NCBI GenBank assembly: GCA_002426795.1
Contig: DINQ01000016.1
Span: forward strand, 1-64,000
Direction of reading: 5' to 3'
Origin: Bacteroidales bacterium UBA5536
Lineage (GTDB): Bacteria > Bacteroidota > Bacteroidia > Bacteroidales > F082
Length of the DNA stretch: 64,000 bases
In this document: positions 7,146 through 16,900 of the stretch, one piece after another
Numbering within the stretch: position 1 is the stretch's first letter
Layout of the letters: every line of letters starts with the position of its first letter
Position numbers and translations under genes: made by a program
Notes under the pieces: model-generated
What the model saw: the letters and a program-made list of their open reading frames with translations, nothing else
What the model was told of the DNA's origin: nothing
Databases searched by the model: none

Positions 7146-8264
7146 TTGAAATACTACATTATCGCCGGAGAAGCATCAGGAGATTTGCACGGAGCCAATC
7201 TGATTGCTGCTTTGCGCAAGCTCGACACTAAGGCTGAGATTCGTGCATGGGGCGGCGATTTGATGGAAGCGCAAGGAGCAGAAATAGTGAAGCATTACCG
7301 CGATCTTGCTTTTATGGGTTTTTCAGAGGTCATCATGAACCTGCGAACGATCCTCAACAACATTTCTTATTGCAAAAAAGATATCCAGTCTTTTAAGCCC
7401 GATGCCGTTATTTTGATTGATTATCCGGGGTTTAACCTAAGGATGGCGCAGTTTGCGCACAATGCCGGCATTAAAGTGTTTTACTACATTTCGCCACAGA
7501 TTTGGGCCTGGAAAAAGGGCAGGGTGCACACCATCAAAAAAGTAGTGGACAAAATGCTGGTGATCTTGCCATTTGAGCAGGATTTTTATCAGCAGTATGA
7601 TGTGGATGTTGATTTTGTCGGACATCCTTTGTTGGATGCCATCGAAAATCATCAACCGCAATCAGAAAGTGATTTCAGGCAGAAAAACGGTCTTGACGAC
7701 CGGCCTATCATCGCCTTATTGCCCGGAAGCCGCAAACAGGAAGTGTCGCGCATGCTTGAAACTATGTCAAGAATGATTCCTCGTTTTGAAGCCTGCCAGT
7801 TTGTGGTTGGCGCGGCTCCGTCGCTGGAAGATAGTTTTTATCAGGCAGTTACCAAAGGACCTTCAATACATTTTGTCAAAGGCCAAACCTATGATCTGCT
7901 GCGCTACGCAACAGCTGCTTTGGTTACTTCTGGTACAGCCACGCTGGAAACTGCACTGATCGGAACTCCACAAGTTGTTTGCTACAAAGGCAGTCAGGTT
8001 TCTTATCAAATAGCCAAAAGGTTGATTCATGTGAAATATATCTCGCTGGTTAATCTGATCATGGACAGTGAAGTGGTCACAGAACTGATTCAAAACGATT
8101 TCAACGAAAAAAGACTTGCAGCCGAACTGGGCGGTCTGCTCAACGACCAACAAAAACGGTCAAAAATGTTGAGTGACTATCAAAAGTTGCGCGAAATCCT
8201 TGGTGGACATGGAGCAAGCCAAAAAGCTGCCAGTGTGATTGTCGACGAAATGAAGCCTCACTGA
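7146..8264 (+). CDS. lpxB: Lipid-A-disaccharide synthase (GT19)
   Basis: 372 aa, normal for LpxB. It starts with TTG at 7146 (MKYYIIAGEASGDLHGANLI), since no ATG lies before the conserved AGEASGD motif. Other hallmarks are MGFSEV, IDYPGFNLR, YYISPQIWAWKKGR, FVGHPLLD, LLPGSRKQEV and TSGTATLETAL. The enzyme joins UDP-2,3-diacylglucosamine and lipid X to make the lipid A disaccharide at the inner face of the cytoplasmic membrane. Its presence shows the organism makes lipopolysaccharide. Confidence 0.97.
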   Translation: MKYYIIAGEASGDLHGANLIAALRKLDTKAEIRAWGGDLMEAQGAEIVKHYRDLAFMGFSEVIMNLRTILNNISYCKKDIQSFKPDAVILIDYPGFNLRMAQFAHNAGIKVFYYISPQIWAWKKGRVHTIKKVVDKMLVILPFEQDFYQQYDVDVDFVGHPLLDAIENHQPQSESDFRQKNGLDDRPIIALLPGSRKQEVSRMLETMSRMIPRFEACQFVVGAAPSLEDSFYQAVTKGPSIHFVKGQTYDLLRYATAALVTSGTATLETALIGTPQVVCYKGSQVSYQIAKRLIHVKYISLVNLIMDSEVVTELIQNDFNEKRLAAELGGLLNDQQKRSKMLSDYQKLREILGGHGASQKAASVIVDEMKPH

Positions 8265-8342
8265 TTTTTTTCACAAGCAAATTAACTGGGTTTTATTGAT
8301 TTTTTGTAATTTGTCGAGGCATACAAAACGACAGATTCCCAC

Positions 8343-10448
8343 ATGATCAATTGGCACAAATACCCCTTCGTCAGGTTGATTATTCCTTACGGATTCGGCA
8401 TTTGGCTGGCTATCAACTTTAAAGGATTTTCCTTGAACCTGGTCTTGGGGATATTTGGTCTGGGTATAATTTCACTTCTGGTTGCGTATTTTTTCCTCAG
8501 ACAATTTAACCTGAGGTGGGTTTTTGGAACAGTATTGTATTTTACGCTTTTTTTCGCTGGGATGACGCAGCAACTGGTTTATCACTCTGGAATGGAGAAA
8601 AATCAGGATATCCCAATATTGAAGCCGCAAGAATATTTCATCGCAAGGGTAATTGGGGATCCCGTTGTGAAAGAGCAATCAGTTAAACTGCTGCTCGAAT
8701 TGAAAAGTCTGCGTCATTCGGATCATTCCACCGAACAAACAGGAGGAAGAATATTGGCTTACCTGCAGTTGGGCGACACGATACCTATAGTATCATATGG
8801 CGATTTTGTTGCATTTTCGCAGATGCCTGTGCCTATCAAAGGCCCCACAAATCCCGGGCAATTTAACTACCAGGCTTATATGGCCCGGCAAGGTGTTTAT
8901 CATCAGGTTTATCTCCGCGAAAATGATTGGAAAAACCTGGGCATCAACCAATCTAATTTTATATTCCGCTTTGCATTTAACCTGCGCGACAGATTGTTGT
9001 TTGTATTAAGACAAAACGGTTTGCAGGGAGAAACCTATGCAGTTGCTTCGGCTATTTTACTTGGCTATGACGAGGTGCTGCCACCCTATTTGCGCAAAGG
9101 TTATGTGGCGGCAGGTGCAATGCATGTGCTATGTGTTTCGGGTTTGCACGTAGGTGTGATATTTCTGATCGCGGGGTTTTTGTTGAACTTTTTTAGCAAA
9201 GGAAAGCATGCGCAATTCCTGAAAACAAGTTTGCTGTTGGCGATCATTTGGTTTTATGCACTTTTGACCGGTTTGTCACCATCGGTGCAGCGCGCCTCAT
9301 TGATGATCAGTTTTTTTCTGCTTGGCAAATTGATTAACCGAAATGGATATGCGCTTAATTCCATCGCGGCTTCTGCTTTTTTTATCCTTTTGCTCAATCC
9401 GCAAAACATCATGAATCTGGGGTTTCAGCTCTCCTATGCTGCTGTTATCGGAATCGTTTTGTTGCACCGACCCATTGCTTCGTCGTTGTATGTAAAAAAC
9501 AAACTGCTTAAATGGATCTGGGAAATCACCGCGCTTGCCATCTCGGCGCAACTCGCCACGGCTCCATTTGTGATTTTCTATTTTCACCAGTTTCCGGTTT
9601 ATTTTTGGTTGAGCAATCTTTTTTTGGTGCCTTTGTCATTTGTTATCATAGTTTCCGGAATGAGTTTGTTGATTTTATCGTTTTTGCCTGTTTTACCCGG
9701 TTATTTGGGCATGGCAGTTTCAGGACTGATTTTTTTCATGAACATGGGAATTCAATGGATCGAAAACTTGCCTTATAGCGTAATTACTGGACTGTATATC
9801 AACTGGTTTGAGTTTCTGTTGATTGTGTTGGTGTTGACTATAATGTTGATATTCACTCAGCATCGGAGAAAATGGATGATATACTTTTCATTGCTAACAT
9901 CGATCGTTGTGTTTGTTTCATTTGCGTCGAGAAAAATCGGGCACAGCAAACAATCTGTTATGATAGTTTACGATGTGAACAGACATACAGCTGTAGATTT
10001 TATTTGCGGTACAGACCACATATTGCTGGCTGATAGCTTGCTGAAAAGCGATGGCCAAACCATTGGATATCAGCTCGAAGGTAGCTGGATTGAACACGGA
10101 TTAAATTTGCAACCCGTTTTTGTAGATCCTGAATCTACTTTTAATAATGCCTTTTTTCGATGCCAAAATGGGTTGATCTCGTTTCAGGGAAAGTTGATTG
10201 CTCTTTGGGATGCGGAGAAGCATTGCAAAGCTCCATTGAATTACAGACCTGTTGTGGACCTGGTATTGGTTACTGGTAATCGGAAAGAAAATTTGGAAGA
10301 TTTACTCAACTGTTTTGAAGTGAAGCAGATTGTTTTGGATGGGTCGATGTCGGGATATCAAACCAATAAATGGGTGGAAGCTTGCCGGGCGAAAGATGTG
10401 GATTGTTTTGCAGTCAAGACAAATGGAGCATTTTTACTGTCGGTTTAA
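8343..10448 (+). CDS. comEC: ComEC/Rec2-family competence channel protein
   Basis: 701 aa. The N-terminal soluble DUF4131 region covers about residues 30-200; the multi-helix Competence domain covers about 215-530 and carries VLCVSGLHVG and LTGLSPSVQRASLM, the conserved channel motifs. ComEC carries single-stranded DNA across the inner membrane in natural transformation. The last 170 residues form a short soluble tail, but I do not see the HxHxDH metal site of the metallo-beta-lactamase domain present in many ComEC proteins; this shorter form is usual in Bacteroidota. ATG 8343 is followed by MINWHKYPFVRLIIPYGFG. Confidence 0.92.
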   Translation: MINWHKYPFVRLIIPYGFGIWLAINFKGFSLNLVLGIFGLGIISLLVAYFFLRQFNLRWVFGTVLYFTLFFAGMTQQLVYHSGMEKNQDIPILKPQEYFIARVIGDPVVKEQSVKLLLELKSLRHSDHSTEQTGGRILAYLQLGDTIPIVSYGDFVAFSQMPVPIKGPTNPGQFNYQAYMARQGVYHQVYLRENDWKNLGINQSNFIFRFAFNLRDRLLFVLRQNGLQGETYAVASAILLGYDEVLPPYLRKGYVAAGAMHVLCVSGLHVGVIFLIAGFLLNFFSKGKHAQFLKTSLLLAIIWFYALLTGLSPSVQRASLMISFFLLGKLINRNGYALNSIAASAFFILLLNPQNIMNLGFQLSYAAVIGIVLLHRPIASSLYVKNKLLKWIWEITALAISAQLATAPFVIFYFHQFPVYFWLSNLFLVPLSFVIIVSGMSLLILSFLPVLPGYLGMAVSGLIFFMNMGIQWIENLPYSVITGLYINWFEFLLIVLVLTIMLIFTQHRRKWMIYFSLLTSIVVFVSFASRKIGHSKQSVMIVYDVNRHTAVDFICGTDHILLADSLLKSDGQTIGYQLEGSWIEHGLNLQPVFVDPESTFNNAFFRCQNGLISFQGKLIALWDAEKHCKAPLNYRPVVDLVLVTGNRKENLEDLLNCFEVKQIVLDGSMSGYQTNKWVEACRAKDVDCFAVKTNGAFLLSV

Positions 10449-10512
10449 TACACTTACTTATATCGAGATACGAATAGAGAAAAAGAAAATTTGATTTGCG
10501 ATAAATTTTTTC

Positions 10513-10542
10513 TTGCAGAATTCTGAAAAGGCTGTATCTTTG
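10513..10542 (+). promoter_or_regulatory. Promoter of tRNA-Asp (TTG-N19-TATCTTTG)
   Basis: TTG at 10513-10515 is separated by exactly 19 bp from TATCTTTG at 10535-10542. This is the Bacteroidota primary sigma consensus (TTG at -33, TAnnTTTG at -7). The tRNA begins about 38 bp downstream. It is the cleanest promoter in the window. Confidence 0.85.
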
Positions 10543-10579
10543 CACAGCTTTTCAAAGGCAACGTTCATTTGAAAATCAT

Positions 10580-10654
10580 GGTTCGGTAGTTCAGTTTGGT
10601 TAGAATACATGCCTGTCACGCATGGGGTCGCGGGTTCGAGTCCCGTCCGGACCG
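10580..10654 (+). tRNA. tRNA-Asp (anticodon GTC)
   Basis: 75 nt. Acceptor GGTTCGG (10580-10586) pairs with CCGGACC with one G-U pair. The anticodon stem-loop reads CATGCCTGTCACGCATG with GTC in the loop, and the T arm is CGGGTTCGAGTCCCG. The D loop has one extra T (AGTTTGG) compared with the E. coli tRNA-Asp. CCA is not encoded, so it must be added after transcription. A minus-strand open frame across it is spurious. Confidence 0.96.
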
Positions 10655-10658
10655 CTTT

Positions 10659-10692
10659 AAACCTGGTAGTCAATAGATTATCAGGTTTTTTT
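10659..10692 (+). terminator. Intrinsic terminator after tRNA-Asp
   Basis: AAACCTGGTA (10659-10668) pairs with TATCAGGTTT (10679-10688) with one G-U pair, 10-nt loop, then a run of T to 10692. It starts 4 bp after the tRNA and separates it from the RF3 gene. Confidence 0.8.
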
Positions 10693-10747
10693 ATAATATA
10701 TTGTCAACATTCCGAAGGCAATATTGGTGTATTCAGTTAGATAAGAA

Positions 10748-12322
10748 ATGGGACTTAATCAGGAAATCAACCGCAGGCGAACTTTTGCTATCATCAGTCA
10801 TCCCGATGCCGGGAAAACAACCCTTACCGAGAAACTTCTGCTTTATGGCGGAGCCATACAGGTTGCTGGTGCCGTTAAATCTAATAAGATCAAGAAAACC
10901 GCTACTTCCGACTGGATGGAAATCGAACGGCAGCGTGGTATTTCGGTAGCCACTTCGGTGATGGGTTTCGATTATAACGACCTCAAAATCAATATTCTTG
11001 ATACGCCTGGTCACCAGGATTTTGCCGAAGATACTTTTAGAACATTAACGGCGGTTGATAGTGTGATTGTGGTGATCGACGTGGCAAAAGGTGTTGAGCC
11101 TCAAACGGAAAAACTGGTGAAAGTTTGCCGCATGCGCAAAACACCGATCATTGTTTTTATCAACAAGCTTGACAGGCCCGGGAAAGATGGGTTCGAATTG
11201 CTCGACGAAATAGAACAGAAACTCGATCTGAAAGTGACTCCACTCAGCTGGCCCATTAACATGGGACCTAAATTCAAAGGTGTTTACAATATTTTCGACC
11301 GTAGCCTTTATCTTTTCGAACCCAACAAGCAACATATTGAAGAAGGCGTTGCTTTTAATGACGTCAACCATCCCGATCTGCCCAAACTGATCGGTGATGA
11401 TGCTGCCACCCTGCGAGAAGAATTGCACCTGGTTGAGGGAGTTTATCCAGCATTCAACCGAGAAGATTATTTAACTGGCGAGATTTGTCCGGTCTTTTTT
11501 GGCAGCGCGCTCAATAATTTTGGCGTTAAGGAATTGCTTGATTGTTTCATCCGCATTGCACCAACACCCATTGGCCGCGATACAGAAGAGCGTCACGTCG
11601 ATCCACAAGAGGATGCCTTTAGCGGCTTTGTGTTTAAAATCCATGCCAATATGGATCCCAATCACCGTGATCGAATTGCCTTTGTAAGAATCGTTTCGGG
11701 AGTGTTCGAACGTAACAAACCATACCACCATGTGAGACTCAACCGCAAGTTGAAGTTTTCGAACCCAACGGCTTTTATGGCACAAAAAAAATCGGTGGTC
11801 GATGAAGCTTTTCCTGGTGATATTATTGGGTTGTACGATGCAGGTAATTTCAAAATTGGCGACACATTAACTGAAGGAGAACTTCTTCATTATAAAGGAA
11901 TTCCAAGTTTTTCTCCTGAGTTGTTTAGGTATGTTGAAAATGCAGACCCCATGAAATCGAAACAACTGGCCAAAGGGCTTGACCAGTTGATGGATGAGGG
12001 AGTCGCTCAATTATTTACCGGCAAAGCAACAGGTCGTAAAATTATCGGAACGGTGGGTGCCTTGCAGTTTGAGGTAATTCAATATCGCCTCTTACACGAG
12101 TATAGTGCCAGTTGTCGGTATGAACCCATTACCTTATATAAAACTGCCTGGATCACAAGTAACAACAAAGCAATGATCGAAGATTTTAAGGCGCGTAAAG
12201 CTTCTTTTTTGGCGCTGGACAAAGAAGGGCGTGATGTGTTTTTGGCAGATTCACCTTATTCCCTGCAGGTTGCAATGGAAAAATATCCTGATATCAAATT
12301 CCATTTTACTTCAGAATTTTAG
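10748..12322 (+). CDS. prfC: Peptide chain release factor 3
   Basis: 524 aa, typical RF3 length. It is a translational GTPase: G1 is SHPDAGKTT (residues 18-26), the switch region is QRGISVATSV, G3 is DTPGHQDF and G4 is NKLD. Domains II and III follow, with HANMDPNHRDRIAFVRIVSG, a known RF3 block. RF3 recycles RF1 and RF2 from the ribosome after termination in the cytoplasm. ATG 10748 is the only sensible start. It is monocistronic between the tRNA terminator and a 185-bp gap. Confidence 0.97.
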   Translation: MGLNQEINRRRTFAIISHPDAGKTTLTEKLLLYGGAIQVAGAVKSNKIKKTATSDWMEIERQRGISVATSVMGFDYNDLKINILDTPGHQDFAEDTFRTLTAVDSVIVVIDVAKGVEPQTEKLVKVCRMRKTPIIVFINKLDRPGKDGFELLDEIEQKLDLKVTPLSWPINMGPKFKGVYNIFDRSLYLFEPNKQHIEEGVAFNDVNHPDLPKLIGDDAATLREELHLVEGVYPAFNREDYLTGEICPVFFGSALNNFGVKELLDCFIRIAPTPIGRDTEERHVDPQEDAFSGFVFKIHANMDPNHRDRIAFVRIVSGVFERNKPYHHVRLNRKLKFSNPTAFMAQKKSVVDEAFPGDIIGLYDAGNFKIGDTLTEGELLHYKGIPSFSPELFRYVENADPMKSKQLAKGLDQLMDEGVAQLFTGKATGRKIIGTVGALQFEVIQYRLLHEYSASCRYEPITLYKTAWITSNNKAMIEDFKARKASFLALDKEGRDVFLADSPYSLQVAMEKYPDIKFHFTSEF

Positions 12323-12507
12323 CCGGCAGCTTATATCCAAATTTTATTTTTTTGCGGTAATAGAGTCGAAAAACCTTATTCTTCTTTAACTTTACGCGAA
12401 TAAATTCCTTTTTTGAAGGTATAACTGACAAAACGGATGTAATCAAAGTCTATTTGTTCTGAAGAAAATAGTTCAAATACAGAGTATTGAGTGATGTTCT
12501 TCATCGA

Positions 12508-13815
12508 ATGACTTTGAAAGAGATTCTCAAGTTCATGGAAAACAGTTTTTTTCAGTTGATTCCGCCTGATGTCATCAAATTCTTGTTGGTGCTTGTGTTT
12601 TCATTGCTGATTGGCCTTGAGCAACGCCGTCAGCACATTTTGGAAGCAGTTGAAAGCCGGTTTGGCACTGACCGAACCTTTACACTGATTGGTATTTTGG
12701 GTTTTGTGCTTTACGTGCTAAATCCGCAAACGCTTGTTCCATTTTTGGTTGGTTTCGTCTTGATCGGAATTTTACTGGGGATATATTATGTGGAGAAAAT
12801 GCGCGTCAAGAAAGAGTTTGGCATTACTTCACTAGTTATTGCGCTTATTACCTATTGTCTAGCACCTATTATTTATACCCAGACAGACTGGATGGTTATC
12901 CTTCTGGTTGTTGCTGTTTTGGTCTTGACTGAAGTAAAGCAGTCGTTGATTGCACTTTCAAAGAAATTTGACAGCAAGGAATTTACAACGCTTGCCAAGT
13001 TTTTAGTGATTGCCGGTGTAATTTTACCGTTGCTTCCTGACCAACAAATCAGTGACACTTTGCGGTTTTCTCCCTATCATTTCTGGCTGGCGATTGTAGC
13101 GGTCTCCGGAATCTCATACTTTAGCTACCTGCTCAAGAAATTTGTTTTTCCAACTTCAGGTGTCATTCTAACTGGCATTCTTGGTGGACTCTATAGCAGT
13201 ACTGCTACAACCGTCATCCTGGCTCGTAAAAGCAAAGAGTCGCCAGGCGACAATAAAATAGCGGTAGCTATCATTCTGGCAACCACTATGATGTATTTGA
13301 GAATTTTTTTGCTGTCATTGTTTTTTAACCAGACACTTGCAATCCGCCTGGCACCTGCATTTGTTGCGCTTATTGTGGTTTCTATTTTGCTGGCATTGTA
13401 TTTTTTTATGTGGGATAAAAGGAAATCAAGCCAAGAAAAACCAGTTGATCAACTTGCACCACATGCCAATCCATTGGAGTTCAAAACTGCTCTTTTATTC
13501 GGTTCACTTTTCATATTCTTTGCTGTCTTGACACAGTATATCAACCAAAATTTTGGCAGTAGTGGAATTAAGATTCTTTCATTTTTGGTAGGTGTAACCG
13601 ATATTGATCCTTTCATTATCAATTTGTTACAAAGTAAAATGAATATTGCAGATGGTTTCCTGGTGATGGCCATTGTCAACGCTACAACCAGCAACAACCT
13701 GCTCAAGATGGTTTATGGCATTTCACTTGGCCATAAATCAATTCGGCGTATCCTGATTGTTGGTTTTGGGTTACTAATCATTACAGGTTTGGTCATATCA
13801 CTTGTTTTTCTTTAA
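12508..13815 (+). CDS. MgtC/SapB-DUF4010 family membrane protein
   Basis: About 435 aa with roughly eleven to twelve membrane helices. The N-terminal quarter has PPDVIKFLLVLVFSLLIGLEQRR, similar to the MgtC/SapB start; the rest matches DUF4010, with GGLYSSTATTVILARKS near the middle and repeated hydrophobic segments to the C-terminus. No transport reaction is firmly assigned; MgtC-type proteins are linked to magnesium and phosphate stress. A TTG at 12487 is an alternative start; ATG 12508 is preferred. The 185-bp region before it has no other gene. Confidence 0.83.
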   Translation: MTLKEILKFMENSFFQLIPPDVIKFLLVLVFSLLIGLEQRRQHILEAVESRFGTDRTFTLIGILGFVLYVLNPQTLVPFLVGFVLIGILLGIYYVEKMRVKKEFGITSLVIALITYCLAPIIYTQTDWMVILLVVAVLVLTEVKQSLIALSKKFDSKEFTTLAKFLVIAGVILPLLPDQQISDTLRFSPYHFWLAIVAVSGISYFSYLLKKFVFPTSGVILTGILGGLYSSTATTVILARKSKESPGDNKIAVAIILATTMMYLRIFLLSLFFNQTLAIRLAPAFVALIVVSILLALYFFMWDKRKSSQEKPVDQLAPHANPLEFKTALLFGSLFIFFAVLTQYINQNFGSSGIKILSFLVGVTDIDPFIINLLQSKMNIADGFLVMAIVNATTSNNLLKMVYGISLGHKSIRRILIVGFGLLIITGLVISLVFL

Positions 13816-13877
13816 ACAAATCAAAACAAAGGCACCCTTTTCTTACTTCAGGCTGTCTACAGAATGCGGGTTTCTGT

Positions 13878-13885
13878 TATCTTCG
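13878..13885 (+). promoter_or_regulatory. -7 element (TATCTTCG) of the propeller protein gene
   Basis: TATCTTCG is a near match to TAnnTTTG and lies 45 bp before ATG 13930. It falls inside the longer open frame that begins at 13864, which is why 13930 is taken as the start. Confidence 0.5.
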
Positions 13886-13929
13886 CAAAAGTTTATAGAT
13901 CAATACACTATCAATTATTTACACGAAAT

Positions 13930-16900
13930 ATGAGAAATACTATTCTCGGTCTGTTTTTGCTGCTGGTTATTAGTTGCAGCACTGTTGTTGTTGCTCAGGC
14001 ACAAAGCCTTCCAGCTGATTCATCACAATATCCTTATTGGATCGAAATGATGCAGGATCAGGACGCAAACTTTTTTCAAACTGTTCGTGCTTTCGAGACC
14101 TATTGGACTGGTCGTGAAATCACGAAAGGGAGCGGTTATAAGCCATTTAAACGTTGGGAATATATGATGCGCCAGCGAGTGGCACCTGATGGCACCAGGC
14201 CGGCACCTGACGCACAATTAAAAGCTTTAGAACATTTTGAATCCAACAGAAGCACCAATGATCTAAATGGAAACTGGATTTCCTTGGGTCCTGATGCGGT
14301 GCCTTCTGGCAATAATGGTTATAGAGGTTTGGGGCGCATTGCTGCCATCGCTTTCGATCCTGTTGATGGTGATAAAATCTATGTGGGTGCCCCGGCGGGC
14401 GGTCTTTGGGTTACAGAAAACCATGGTGAAAGCTGGCAGGTACTTACAGACCATTTGCCTACATTGGGAGTATCCTCTATTATCATAAACAGCGAAAACC
14501 CCGATCAGATTCTGATTGGAACAGGGGATCGTGATGCTGGTGATGCGCCCGGACTTGGCGTTTGGCGAAGTGACGATGGAGGTCAAAACTGGCAGGTGTC
14601 TAGCGACGGAATGGGTAACAAAACGGTTGGCCGCATGATTGCCCACCCCGATAATCCAGAGGAAATTCTTGCAGCCACAAATGGCGGAATTTACAAAAGC
14701 ACAAACGAAGGAGTTAGCTGGGAACTGAAAGCTGGTGCTAATTTTAAGGATGTTGTCTACAAACCAGGCGACCCGGATGTGGTTTATGCGGCAAGTGGCG
14801 GTAATTTTTTCCGTTCGGTTGATGGTGGAGAAAGTTTTATTCAAATAACCAACGGCTTGCCTGGCGGTGCGCGTGGTGTTATTGGGGTTTCTCCGGCTGA
14901 CCCTGAAGTTGTATACTTTTTTCTCACGAATTCTGACAGTTTTAAAGGCTTGTATCGCTCAGTTGATGGAGGTACATCATTCGAAATGCGTTCCAACTCG
15001 CCCAATATTATGGCATGGGACTGTAATGGTGGCTCTGGTGGACAAGCTTGGTACGACCTTGATATTGCTGTGGATCAGAGTAATGCGAACGTCATTATTG
15101 CTGGAGGTGTCAACAGCTTTAAATCAATCGATGGTGGTTCAACCTGGGCAATCAGGTCGCATTGGTATGGAGGTTGTGGCGTGCAATCGGTCCATGCCGA
15201 CCTACACATTTTGGAGTATTCACCCGTTACAGGTGAGCTTTTTGTAGGCAATGATGGTGGAATTTACTGGACAAACGATGGTGGAATGAGTTGGACCGAA
15301 ATCACCAACGGACTGGTTATCAGTCAGGCCTATAAGTTAGGGCAGAGTAGAACCAATAGCGACTATGTGGTTAATGGCTATCAGGACAATGGTACTTCAA
15401 CTTTTATCGGAGATGGCTGGGTGAATGTTGGTGGAGGCGACGGAATGGAATGTGCCTACGACCCGACGGATGATAAATATAGCTATACAACAGTGTATTA
15501 TGGATCAGTAGATCGTCAGTATAACCACAATTACCAAGGGCAGATTGCCGGTGAAGGTGTGAATGGTATTACCGAAAGTGGCGCCTGGGTGACACCCTTT
15601 TTGATTGACCATGAAGATGGTAACATCATGTTCATCGGATACAAAAACATCTGGCGAAGTTCAAATATTAAAGCAGGTAGTACCAGTAGTGTTCAATGGA
15701 CGAAAATCAGTTCGATGAGCAATAATGATATGAATGTGTTGGTTCAATCGCCTGTGAATACAAATATGCTGTTTGCAAGCAGCGGAAACAGACTGTATTA
15801 CACTGAAAATGCAAAAAATCTGGCAGTTAGCTGGACTGTTTTAACCGGAAACCTACCCTCGACCAATACCATCACTGCACTGGAGCCAAGCCCGTTCGAT
15901 GAAAATGTCATATACATGGCACAGCAAGACAAACTTTATAAATCAGAGAATAAAGGTATTGACTGGGAAAATATTACGGGAGCTCTGGCCGGCATGCAAA
16001 TAAACTCAATTGCTTTCTACCGCAATAGTATTGAAGGACTTTATGTAGGAACGGATGTAGGAGTATACTTTAAAGATGCCAATATGGAAGATTGGATCAG
16101 CTTTAGTGCAGGACTTCCCGCAAGCACGAAAGTCACTGAAATAGAGTTCTATTACGATCCTGAAAATCCGTCGGGTGACCTGTTGAGAGCTGCGACTTAT
16201 GGTAGGGGTTTGTGGAGTAGCGCGCCCTTTTTTGGCGCACTTGAAGCTGATTTTGAGGCAAGTAGCACTGAAATATCAGCTAACTGTACGATTAATTTCA
16301 CCGATCTCACGCACGGAACGCCTTATGAGTGGGCATGGACCTTCGAAGGAGGAACTCCTGAAACATCTACAGAACAAAATCCGCAAAATATTTCGTTCCT
16401 GCAGGAAGGAACTTATTCAATGCAACTGATTGTAATTAACCCATTGGGAAGTGATACATTGGTGAAGGAAGGATACATTTCGGTTAGTGCTGCTGCTTCG
16501 CCGGTGGTGAGTTTCTCAGCTGATCAGCTTGCTGGTTGCACTGGAATGACCGTTCACTTTACTGATCATTCAAATCACTGCCCTACAGCCTGGCAATGGA
16601 GCATTTCTCCTGAAACCTATATTTTTGTTGAAGGAACTTCAGCTGAATCACAAAATCCTGTGGTTCAGTTTGATGCGCTTGGAGAGTACACGATTACCCT
16701 TATTGCTTCAAATGAGATTGGTTCTGAACAGTTTACCGAAGAATCTATGATTCATGTTGGAGGTTTCCCGGTTCCATATGAAGCTGTATTGACACAGGAA
16801 CAATTCAATGAAGATGGCTGGACGATCCAAAATCCTGATAACAGCCGAAGCTGGGCACTGACCGATATTGAAGGAGAAGAAGTGCTTTGGATGTATTTTT

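Noticed and set aside
8797..9778. Alternative-frame open frames inside comEC (8797-9009 and 9512-9778)
   Set aside because: They overlap a well-supported full-length gene, have no family signal and look like shadows.
10458..10673. Minus-strand open frame of 71 codons across the tRNA gene
   Set aside because: It is the well-known spurious translation of a tRNA antisense strand (VRTGLEPATP pattern) and overlaps tRNA-Asp and its promoter.
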